Source of the DNA: Achromobacter arsenitoxydans SY8
GTDB taxonomy: Bacteria > Pseudomonadota > Gammaproteobacteria > Burkholderiales > Burkholderiaceae_B
Direction of reading: 5' to 3'
NCBI RefSeq assembly: GCF_000236785.1
Contig: NZ_AGUF01000052.1
Coordinates: 124,001-188,000, forward strand
Length of the DNA: 64,000 nt
The position numbers were made by a program, and so were the translations under genes. The notes below the pieces were generated by a model. The model did not search any database. It was not told the DNA's origin and was given only the letters and a program-made list of their open reading frames with translations. Numbering within the stretch: the stretch's first letter is position 1; every line of letters starts with the position of its first letter. Positions 37,501 to 43,407 of this stretch are shown here, piece after piece.

Positions 37501-39730
37501 CATTGAGCCGGCTCTGTATGATCGTTCCCGCCAGCAATGCGCTATTACCTAGCGAATCGCCTTCATTGATTTCGGCTTGCGCATAGTCTCCCTGGTACGC
37601 CTCGTCGACCCTGGCGTCATAACTGATTGTGGCCCGGGTTGCCGATTGCCGCGTGCCGTCGCTGGCGATGTCGCCGATGAGCGCGTCCATGCTCAGACCC
37701 GCCTGCGCGATCGACGCGGCCAGGTCGAAGACGATCTGCGTGCCGTTCTCCGTTTTGGCGCCCAGGCTGTAGATCAACGACACCGTGTACTGCTGGCCAT
37801 CCTGTGTGAAAGTCAGCAATGGCGTGCCCGCGAACGTCAGGCCATCGCCCAGGTCGTCGGTGATGGTCAGGCTGCCCTGACCCAGCAGCGATTTGCCGAT
37901 GGCGAAATAATCGGACAGCGTCACGTCGTACTGATAGCGCAGCGTATCGCCGGGCGACAGGCCAGCCACACCGTTATCGTCGAACACCACCGCGGTCTTG
38001 TGCAGGGCGACCGACTTCGCCGTGAAGGTGATGCTCTCGCCGCGTCCGATCACTGGTACCCATGGAAGCAGATCGGGCACGTCACGCGGATCCAGCGGGG
38101 TCCACTGCCCCGTGGAAAAGGCCTGCGCGACTTCGATCGCTCGCGGTGCGCCGCTGGCGGGATTCAGAACCTGTTCGCCTTCCGCAGTCGTTTCCGCCAC
38201 GAAGAAGCGCACTTCGGTGTCGGAAGGACCGCTCAGCGTGCCGTACGTGACCTCGTACGACGCGACATACGGCTTGAGCGCCAGAGCCGCATTGATCGCA
38301 ACCGCATCGGTCAAGACCCTGCCGTCGGTCAGCGTCAGTCGTGTCAGCGTCCCGCCGCCACCAGGTGTGATGCTCAACACGCGAACACTATCGGGCAATT
38401 GCTGCGTGACCACCACGTTCTGAATCGTCTGCCCGGGAGCCGGCGTGGCGGTGACGGTCAAGGTGTGCGGGTAGTTTTCGCCGGTGGCGGTTTCGCCTTC
38501 GGTCATGTCTAATGTCTGCGTCACTTCGAACGGGGTCGAACGCAGCGCGTACGTTTGCCAAGCTCCCTCAAACAGCGACGGATCCTGCTGCGGGTTGTCC
38601 AGCGCATCATTGCCATACTGAAAACCAGCTCGCAGGCTGACGGTGTGATCTTTATTGACGTCCGCCAGCGGGCTCAGGCCCAGGACGATATCCACCGCAA
38701 TCGAGGGCTGGTCCTTGCCAAAGCCCGCGTAAGGCAGCGCCAGCACCACCAACTGGTCGCCAGGACGATATCCGTAGTCCGCCGCCAGCAACACCACTGG
38801 ATTGCCGCTGGCGTCCCGAGCCACCGGGTGCGCCGCCGTTCCGTCAGCCCCGAAGGTCACCACGTAGCCATTCAGAGCTATCCCCGACGTGCTGGCGGAA
38901 ACAAAACTGACGCCGTCGTCGCCGTCGTACCCAGTCGATGGGATGAGGATGTCGATGAATGGCGCATAGCCTTCCTGGGTCGAGGGATTGCTGAGGATGG
39001 CCTGGATCTGAGCCGTCCCGCCCAACAGGATGTCGGCGCTGCTGCCGCCGAGCGCAATGGTGGGCAACGCATCGGCCAGTAGCCCGTCGTACGCAGCAAG
39101 TCCTGCCATCCCGATCTGAGGTTCGCTTTCAATGGTGCCGGTCGCGATTTCCAGGCGCCAGTCACCGCCCGCCGAGGGATTGCCGGTGTCATTGATGGAT
39201 GCCGCGATATCTGCGCCGGTGCTGCTGGCCAATGCCTCCATCAGTTCTTGACCGCTGGCCGTGCTGCCTGTGCCGCAACCGTAGATCAGAATGTCCGCAT
39301 TACCGCCAAGATATTGGCCCCAACTTGCAGTGCGCTGTGTGTCGGCCGATTGTGCTGTCAGGATGCTGCTGCCCAGACTCAGCTGCCCGGGCGTGCCATG
39401 GCTCAGGATCTGGATGGAGTCCACGTTGCCCAACGCCTCGAGGGACTGCCGCACCGCTGCCACCCCATCCTGGCTTGGGTTGACGATGAGGACCGTGGTG
39501 CCAGGCGTAGCGCTGGCCGCCAATGCCTGTGCGCCTGCCAGGCGGGCATCTATAACGAGAAGATTTTTGCCCGAAGCAGAAGCGGAATCGTCGGCGCCGC
39601 TTACATCCGTGTGCTCGCCATGGGTATCGTCCTGGCGGTCGACTGCAGTCGCGGCCGCAGCGTCGTATAACAGTCTGGGTTCAAGGGCCAGCGCCCGAGG
39701 CACGGGGCGAAAGATTGGCGACGTACGCAT
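28568..39730 (-). CDS. Giant DUF4347/VCBS-repeat surface protein (3720 residues)
   Basis: The ATG at 39730 is preceded by GAGGAGC; the frame opens ten codons earlier. Residues 15-25 hold LEPRLLYDAAA, a short N-terminal motif of this protein class. DUF4347 covers about 57-205, with SHG (H111) and YGCG (C152) placed as a caspase-like His-Cys pair. From about 400 to 1870 come DUF11-like beta-sandwich domains (for example NAGSATAYDVVLRDTLPAG). An SdrD-B-like domain (IEGTLWNDTDS) follows. About eleven VCBS/cadherin-like units occupy about 2090-3540. The last 175 residues have no RTX nonapeptides. It is probably a cell-surface adhesin. It heads the operon encoding its probable exporter. Confidence 0.88.
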   Translation of the reverse strand: MRTSPIFRPVPRALALEPRLLYDAAAATAVDRQDDTHGEHTDVSGADDSASASGKNLLVIDARLAGAQALAASATPGTTVLIVNPSQDGVAAVRQSLEALGNVDSIQILSHGTPGQLSLGSSILTAQSADTQRTASWGQYLGGNADILIYGCGTGSTASGQELMEALASSTGADIAASINDTGNPSAGGDWRLEIATGTIESEPQIGMAGLAAYDGLLADALPTIALGGSSADILLGGTAQIQAILSNPSTQEGYAPFIDILIPSTGYDGDDGVSFVSASTSGIALNGYVVTFGADGTAAHPVARDASGNPVVLLAADYGYRPGDQLVVLALPYAGFGKDQPSIAVDIVLGLSPLADVNKDHTVSLRAGFQYGNDALDNPQQDPSLFEGAWQTYALRSTPFEVTQTLDMTEGETATGENYPHTLTVTATPAPGQTIQNVVVTQQLPDSVRVLSITPGGGGTLTRLTLTDGRVLTDAVAINAALALKPYVASYEVTYGTLSGPSDTEVRFFVAETTAEGEQVLNPASGAPRAIEVAQAFSTGQWTPLDPRDVPDLLPWVPVIGRGESITFTAKSVALHKTAVVFDDNGVAGLSPGDTLRYQYDVTLSDYFAIGKSLLGQGSLTITDDLGDGLTFAGTPLLTFTQDGQQYTVSLIYSLGAKTENGTQIVFDLAASIAQAGLSMDALIGDIASDGTRQSATRATISYDARVDEAYQGDYAQAEINEGDSLGNSALLAGTIIQSRLNVGAIQSDGSEVTVTVPAGNVDIAVFQVNGSTVPASYELQPGDIVTFALRYDLQTGDYENLTLTAYLPAPVFQPEGNWTMGIGDHRWSFGPGDSHPGTQVSVSAQAGGALVFDFGDYALQGDPAGQNRIEVLFSLRVSSQPFADQRSITVLGQSSQQTTIDQAALVDTDNVLIQSVAEPVVAIGHGVVGASGGTVSGASGNWNPPGSTGTGFNGAITDLADLEGAVSGMDAGDILRMATGLENSGGGDAFDVSVALQVPAGLSFFGGSLNTANLRIARGDGTVMVLGRDYAISGTTITFLDAGGQASLLAGRPGTAEDDSGQNMIVITYDVVASGSLAASSTLQSTAVLTHYASVEGGTDFTPTDLSDTADAQSAAPVITKGYADGSLDPSDSSASHTSGSNLVIGERMLYDILVTLPEGSTQNLRITDLIPDGFALDTSFGTGGYLLITQAAQSGNLAANFAGLVSVASVSGSGGALGANGVDLALGFSASSALANNNAADNSFVIRLGLVAVNLSGNQAGRTLTNDASLTYTDPDGDTPNGVSPIDRNVAAGGGLPSAIIVEPTLTVSQTAVTTGAPVGVDRGDQITYTITVGNGTTSADVDAFDVRLSDVLPTELGAIQIIGVTLYGGSTLTGGDFVVQNGVLQLAPGAKLDIPKGASLVLQFRGTLNDTTGTSGKVDNQVTIQWSSLDGASSGERTGADGNLASGVLNDYRTVSVLSEDVAASGTISHVGGLPDTAGGTPSTADPQDVAIGEIVHYRVALLVPEGTQPDASIQVYLPPGLTFMNDGSAMLAFLANALANGSPGLTTDLAGLFASGNPNIDGGVTDKQSTLLNADLSGFSAQGVLNTGAIDTSNPRMIVLRLGNLVNANQDADFEGLYFEFNARVDNAAGVVAGSQLAVRADFLSGSEVRFGTETVTERVVEPKIENVQKSVVSFDPGAGGTLGQAGYVVSFSNAGSATAYDVVLRDTLPAGGQNLTVTGLTLNGTAYPPGGYPAGVSVVVIGGTVTVSLDTLAAGGTVSLTYGAQLPNNLALADTTASVTYTSLPNSFQSFAGTQVGAAGSVGGERTGSGAGPNTYQDGDAAGVSRIEGTLWNDTDSATASSAPDGPALAGQTVTLTWGGADNDLSTTADNGTWTTTSDANGYYYFGVLGAGMFRIDAPATITVAGPTGVVNARVDSDNASPAGQVLAQFGELGVTGAGNVGYVERNNGPVNTVPGVQSVDEDNALAIAGLFINDPDAGAGTMQVTLSVLHGGLTLTLGSAQLAGGALGSGTLQLRGSQSALNAALATLVYTPGANYNGSERLTLLTEDLGQRGDADGDGTPFEAADDNLTDTDTVDITVVAVNDAPLGVDDTDQAVEAGGVGNDIPGVNPAGNVLDNDLDVDIQTNGDVLIVTQVSGVGGPQTVDPLGGETPVAGLYGTLFINAAGGYRYVVNNADPAVQALLASSPPLADTFTYNLRDTGFLTSSAQLVITLTGANDAPTAQDDVGTAEEKGGTANASGGSPANGNVLDNDGDVDAGDTRGVTQARAQTSTGPGPASSVPAGSTAANGALIVGQYGSLSLGADGSYTYTADDNNAAVQALNVGEVLRETFDYVVTDAGGLNALASLVITINGANDNPVAADNLGEGYTALVDVDTNSVIGVPRNPQGNVILDPYTVNDPDQLDSDVDNDIATAVVSSIGPEGGIQQAVTPGVEAAITGLYGMLRINDDGSYTYEIDSLNATLIALGPNGTVDERFTYGLQDANGGQSSAVLVIRIHGVSDQPVANDVVAVAQERGGVGNATPGRTATGDVTINDIEPDGDPLSVSGIRTGTEAGGGTMLPVGAPIAGTYGTLTLNSDGSFSYALNETDPLVQALRTAGNTLVDVFTYTVSDPGGLSDQAELRVRILGQNDAPVAADDADAAVEAGGTANTSRGQPALGNVLDNDQDVDSPANGETLIVAGVRAGDAGGGAVPDATGRVMVVTGVYGTLTLLADGAYVYAVDNSNAAVQALPAGVTLFEGFTYKVRDAGGLESSAGLRITITGANDAPEAVAQSITAVEKGGTGNTTGGLDPSGNLLPAAGTDPDTGDVLHIAGLRAGQPAGNAAMLAAGTTVQGQFGTLRIDADGSYVYTVDNSLRAVQALRLPTDTLVEYFTFRLSDAAGLTSDGQLTVTVRGADDAPVARNDAGSAKEAGGTANGTPGTPAIGNVLANDTDVDAGDRRTVSAVQNSQAAAGTVGGAAAGLYGTLYLQTDGSYRYEVDDTLAAVQQLRAGQSLQETYTYTVQDLSGLTHTAILTITIAGSYDAPVAVDDTDTATPATSISPAVDAAGNVLPNDTDVDAGDTKTVNGIRVGAGVAGFTAVTGTAPLRIDGQFGWLQIASDGSYTYHADDTNDAVAALNAGDTLQEVFTYRMADSGGLTDQAQLRITIQGVNDPPRATPVVGIAIEQGVRDSQPFPGRNPSGDVTLRNIDAEGEPVTVVGIRTGPAAGGGIAGTVGTVLRGAYGDLIVNADGTFSYVLDNSLAAVEQLRLVRDTLRDVFTYTITDSGGLQDSATLVILVLGQNDAPVARDDVADAVEAGGVNNGEPGLNPIGNVLANDSDVDGGDTKTVISVGLGTGAPGAVGQIAGQYGMLVMGANGDYQYVVDNDNPVVQALRLATDTLTEVFTYTMRDTDGALAQARLVITIAGRDDTPQARDDVAQVDDISGPPVVQGNVLQNDSDVDGGDSLAVTGIRPQQDGAAPGQIGQSLAGRYGTIVMNADGSYRYEVDLSNPEVQAARGQGPILQDQFIYTISDLAGHQSEARLTIIINLNADYFPPPNPHALFGQEETPGFRSDLRVDPVVFVTPAVRDSLALQRYLEAAIRGERPWMAMPLESTLESQAAGLIDQDETPLTRTIQALQWQARYENARMQTRYANVFLSADGLLDDDSVFAYKELRLLQTGRTSADGERGPPARRTAGSFSDQVHAAASGAWIDRWAPVDETAAVKTKRGDV
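29120..33470 (-). repeat. Eleven tandem VCBS/cadherin-like units in the giant protein
   Basis: Each unit runs about 130 codons. It opens with NDAPVAxDD-type sequence, passes GNVLDNDxDVDxGD, then YGTLxLxADGSYxYxVD, and closes DTFTYTxxDxxGL. Most units are diverged, but several share long near-identical stretches, so the number of copies may vary between strains and short-read assemblies may be wrong here. Confidence 0.8.
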
Positions 39731-40145
39731 AGCCTTGCTCCTCGGGCAACACGACGACAAGGACGTGCCACCCTGCGACCATCGTTAATTGCTGCTTGAA
39801 CCAGTAAGCGCTAAATCAATTTCGACCCGCGGCATGCGGAGAGCCCTTTTTCCCGGGGTGGCGAGGTGCGCCCGCCAGCCGAGACATGACTTTGATGAAA
39901 CGAATTGTTATGGCTAAATCCGACGAATCGTTGCAAATAAAAAGTAGTCCCAATCAGCCGCATTCGCTATCCAAAATGCGAAATCCCGAGAAATCCCATT
40001 TCAGTCGGGCATACGTCTGGAAGTATTGAGCAATACCACGTTACTGTGCCATGCCTCGCTTCCAGCAAGATAGAGACAAGTTCCCCGCCACTTTGCGCCC
40101 GTTTCCAAGTGGGTCAGATCCCTTCCTAATAGGAGGCGTGCGCGT
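39731..40145. other. Upstream region of the giant-protein operon
   Basis: About 415 bases with no gene, the probable site of the operon promoter. AT-rich tracts at 39900-39960 are the most likely promoter or silencer area. No specific box can be defended. Confidence 0.4.
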
Positions 40146-40415
40146 TCATTTGACGAGGAAGCGACTCCGGTCCTGTCCTCTGATCCAGTTCGGCGGTCTT
40201 CCCACTCCGTTCCAAGTCTGCCCCGTGTCCGGATGCCGATACTGCACGAGATCCGAAAGGTCAGGACCGAACAGTTGGCTTTGCGTGATTCCGTATTCTC
40301 GAATTCGCTGGCGTATTTCAGCCAGAATCAATTGCAGCTCCTCGCGGCGCAAATTTTCGGTCTCTGCTTCCAGACTGCGTATGCGCGCCCTGACCTGCCG
40401 ATAGTCTTGCGTCAT
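40146..40415 (-). CDS. H-NS-like nucleoid protein
   Basis: 89 residues: a coiled-coil oligomerisation part (VRARIRSLEAETENLRREEL) and the C-terminal DNA-binding loop in TGQTWNGVGRPPNWIRG, matching the TWxGxGRxPxW signature of H-NS/BpH3 proteins. These bind AT-rich DNA and silence acquired genes. It is located directly upstream of the adhesin operon, in the same direction, so it may silence that operon's promoter. It is a little shorter than chromosomal H-NS paralogues of the order. Confidence 0.85.
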   Translation of the reverse strand: MTQDYRQVRARIRSLEAETENLRREELQLILAEIRQRIREYGITQSQLFGPDLSDLVQYRHPDTGQTWNGVGRPPNWIRGQDRSRFLVK

Positions 40416-40506
40416 GGTTTCACCCCAGTCTGAAAGTCTGCGGTAAGTAAGCCCCGATTGCTCGCTGGGGCAGCCGAAAAGCGAAATCGCCAGGGAGTTC
40501 TTTGCG

Positions 40507-41487
40507 ATGCCTATCGAATCCGTTTACATGCATCATGTTTACTCCGGACTTGAGCCTCTGCAGGCTTTCGATGTCGTATTCGGCGGCAGCTTCGAGCATC
40601 GCTTGATGTCGTCCGACTTGGCCACGATGGAGCATCAGCGCCTGGTGCTTGGAGACGTCCGCCTGGAAACTGGGCGCTACGAATTTCCGGTGATCGCCCA
40701 TGGCGCCATGCCCAAGGATGGGATCTGCGTCGGTTTCATGGCTGAAGGCGGCCACCTGACGCGCTGCAATACCGCAGCAATAGGCCCGGATGAAGCTCAG
40801 ATTTACCCTGCGGGCGTCGAACTTCTGTATCACGCCCGCGGACACTCTCGGTGGGTCAATCTGGCCGTACCTGAAGCGCGTATCCAAAAGGTTGCCATCG
40901 CCCGCACAGGCCGGCCATTGCCGCTGCACCGGCGCTCGCTGCATTCCATACACCTCAGGCCTGGCACTCGGCAAACATTGACAACGCTCACCAACGATGC
41001 GCTCGGACTTGCGCGGCGCCTCCAGCCAGATGGCGGCATGGCGCCGGCCCTGGCCGAGAAGGTCTGCGAATCGTTGTTGACGGGTTACGTGGACGCCCTT
41101 TCCCTTGCAACGCCGGCGGGCAAGTCCGAGAAAATGACTGTCGAACAACGGCACTATCATTTGATTGCCGCGTGCGAACGACTGGTCTTGTCCGGCGAAG
41201 CGACGGACGTGGCACTCTTGGACATCGCTCGGCGCAGCGGCTACACCTTGCGATCGCTGGAGCTGATTTTTCGCCGCAGCGTCTGCATGTCGCCGGGACG
41301 CTGGTTCATGACAGCACGGTTGAACGGGGCGTTGCGCGATCTGCTGACAAGTGGTCCAGACGTCAGCGTGTCCGAAATTGCCTTGAAGTGGGGCTTCAGG
41401 CACATGTCGCGGTTTTCTGACTACTACAGAAACGCATTTGGCGAGTTGCCAAGCGCCACCCTCGCCCGCTCGAGCGTTCGCCGCTGA
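40507..41487 (+). CDS. AraC-family transcriptional regulator
   Basis: 326 residues with a two-helix-turn-helix AraC domain at about 225-320: DVALLDIARRSGYTLRSLELIFRR, then SVSEIALKWGFRHMSRFSDYYR. The N-terminal 200 residues resemble the cupin-type sensor of EutR-like regulators. It is transcribed opposite to the H-NS-like gene (91 bases between starts) and converges on the beta-barrel gene. The neighbouring operons are candidates for its control. The ligand is unknown. Confidence 0.88.
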   Translation: MPIESVYMHHVYSGLEPLQAFDVVFGGSFEHRLMSSDLATMEHQRLVLGDVRLETGRYEFPVIAHGAMPKDGICVGFMAEGGHLTRCNTAAIGPDEAQIYPAGVELLYHARGHSRWVNLAVPEARIQKVAIARTGRPLPLHRRSLHSIHLRPGTRQTLTTLTNDALGLARRLQPDGGMAPALAEKVCESLLTGYVDALSLATPAGKSEKMTVEQRHYHLIAACERLVLSGEATDVALLDIARRSGYTLRSLELIFRRSVCMSPGRWFMTARLNGALRDLLTSGPDVSVSEIALKWGFRHMSRFSDYYRNAFGELPSATLARSSVRR

Positions 41488-41507
41488 ACCCGCCCAAGCG
41501 CCGCCCA

Positions 41508-42491
41508 TCAGAAGCTCACCGCCAACCCGACCGAAAAGCCGGATACGTTGTTGCCGAACACGTAGCGACCGACCAAGCGCGTGCGGGTAATGAACACGTC
41601 GTAGGCGCTGGAATCCAACTCCAACCCCGCGCCGACGGACGTCAGACGGTCAAACCCCAGAATTCCTTTCTGGTCACCCAGAAACTCCGAGTGCGTCAGC
41701 TCCAGCACATACCGGAGCGGCCGCTGCAGCACGACCATGCCGGTGGGCGCGCGATAGCGGGCCCAAAGGTTGGCGGATTGCGCGATCGCACTGCCGCTTA
41801 CCGCTGCCGAGCTGTCGAAGCTCTTCAGGCGGATGTCGGAATAACGCAGTTCCACATCCACCTCGTACCCGGGCCGGTAGTGCTCGTAATCCAGCATGAT
41901 CGAGCCGCCCAACCCGTACGCATTCAAAGACCCTCGATCCAGGAAGTCGATATCGTTGCCGGTGCGTCTTCCGACATACCAGCTTGCCGCGCGCAGATCG
42001 CTCGTCACGTTGCCCAGTGCAATGTTGAAGATGGGGCGCAGCTTGAGCTCATCGGTCAGCTTGAAATCCCAGCCGATGCCGCCCGTCGCGGAAAGGCTGT
42101 TCCATTTGGTGGGTATGCGGCGCGTCTCGGCGCCTTGCGACGCGATGAAGGTTGGATCGTATCTGCTTCCTGCCAGCACACCTTCCAGATAGATCGGGAC
42201 GGAATCGGAGATCGTGTCCCCGCCGCCCAACTGCGTCATGAAAAACTCATTGGATCCGGAGGTCGAACCGCCGCCGCTCGCGATATTCAAGGAGCTTGTC
42301 GTGATGTCTGGAACGATGGAGAACGACATGATCGCCAGCACGCCGTTCGCGCGCTTTTGCAGGTCGTCCTTGCTCAGGCGCAGGCCTTCCTGAGCCTGAG
42401 CCTGCATTGGCGCAACGCAGACGGACGCCAGCGCCCATGCGCTCAACTGCGCAGGCAACCTGCTTTGCTGCCTCATGCCTCCGGTCGCCAT
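41508..42491 (-). CDS. Outer-membrane beta-barrel protein, solitary
   Basis: 327 residues with signal peptide ending AQAQE; the ATG at 42491 is preceded by GGAGAG. Alternating beta-strand pattern through the protein and a terminal Phe (GLAVSF) are typical of outer-membrane barrels. It resembles autotransporter-type barrels but lacks a passenger. It is nine bases after the DUF4239 gene and is the last gene of the leftward sulfatase cluster. Confidence 0.7.
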   Translation of the reverse strand: MATGGMRQQSRLPAQLSAWALASVCVAPMQAQAQEGLRLSKDDLQKRANGVLAIMSFSIVPDITTSSLNIASGGGSTSGSNEFFMTQLGGGDTISDSVPIYLEGVLAGSRYDPTFIASQGAETRRIPTKWNSLSATGGIGWDFKLTDELKLRPIFNIALGNVTSDLRAASWYVGRRTGNDIDFLDRGSLNAYGLGGSIMLDYEHYRPGYEVDVELRYSDIRLKSFDSSAAVSGSAIAQSANLWARYRAPTGMVVLQRPLRYVLELTHSEFLGDQKGILGFDRLTSVGAGLELDSSAYDVFITRTRLVGRYVFGNNVSGFSVGLAVSF

Positions 42492-42500
42492 GAAACTCTC

Positions 42501-43283
42501 CTAGTTGGCGCCGCCAGCGGGATCGACCATGGATTGCCGCTGCGCCACCAGCAAGGCATCGCTCTGGTCGATGCGTATCGTCCCGATTCGGGGGAACTCA
42601 AAATCGATGATGATGTAGAGTGCTGCGGTCATGACGACGGCGTACACGACCTGGTGAAGTCGCGTGCTGCGTTTGGAGGCCGCCAGATTGACGCCAACCA
42701 GACCCGCCGCCACAAGTGCCAGGAAGCCCAGGAAGGCGTAAGCCGCAACAGGCGGATGCACTTTCTGCGCCACCGTCTGGGCGGTTGCGACGTCGAACAT
42801 TTCGTTGACGGCTCCGATATAGGACGCGGCGAACGGCGGCACGCTGCTGCGCGCGGCCAGCATCGAGGTGGTCCAGATTTCCTTCTGCAGCATCCCGACG
42901 CGCGCGGCGATGGTGTCGCGTTGCGCCAGGTCAGCGACATTGCGGTAGTAGTTGATGCGCTCATCCACATAGCCGCGGAACTGTTCCCGCAACCGAGGCT
43001 GATCCTTCGCATCGATCATGTCGATGCGCAGCCAGGCAGTTCCGATCGCGTTGACCTCCTGGACCAGCAGGTCGCGGCGTTCAGCCATGCGTTGAGCCGC
43101 CCCTGAAAACGTGAACGCCACCAGCAGACCCAGCAGCGCAAACACGGAACCTTCGATAACGGCGGCGCCCGGAACGGCCTTCTCGTCGGCGCCCCGCCCA
43201 AGCAGCTTTCCCACTTGCATCGCCACGAGCAGCAATACGAAGAACGCGGCGGCCAGCGCGACAAGAATCAGGGAATAGTTCAT
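42501..43283 (-). CDS. DUF4239 membrane protein
   Basis: 260 residues from the ATG at 43283, preceded by AGGTGA; the longer frame to 43553 lacks support. Segments: N-terminal helix (ILVALAAAFFVLLLVAMQVG), EGSVFALLGLLVAFTFSGA, and two near the C-terminus (AYAFLGFLALVAAGLVGV, VYAVVMTAALYIIIDF). FEFPRIGTIRI near the end is a DUF4239/bestrophin-like landmark (LExPFxGxIxV). Possibly an ion channel; unproven. Confidence 0.78.
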   Translation of the reverse strand: MNYSLILVALAAAFFVLLLVAMQVGKLLGRGADEKAVPGAAVIEGSVFALLGLLVAFTFSGAAQRMAERRDLLVQEVNAIGTAWLRIDMIDAKDQPRLREQFRGYVDERINYYRNVADLAQRDTIAARVGMLQKEIWTTSMLAARSSVPPFAASYIGAVNEMFDVATAQTVAQKVHPPVAAYAFLGFLALVAAGLVGVNLAASKRSTRLHQVVYAVVMTAALYIIIDFEFPRIGTIRIDQSDALLVAQRQSMVDPAGGAN

Positions 43284-43407
43284 TCGTTCACCTAACGCAT
43301 CATCATGGTTGATGGATACATTCCGATCACTTAATGCCATCGCTGCAATGGGACGCCAACCCCAGGTGTGCGTGCGCCCGGCGGCGTCCCTTCCGCAGCA
43401 GCCTTCG

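Noticed and set aside
28568-39730. RTX-type calcium repeats and a type I secretion signal in the giant protein
   Set aside because: No GGxGxDxxx nonapeptide array was seen, and the C-terminus is a plain hydrophilic tail, so classical RTX type I export is not supported.
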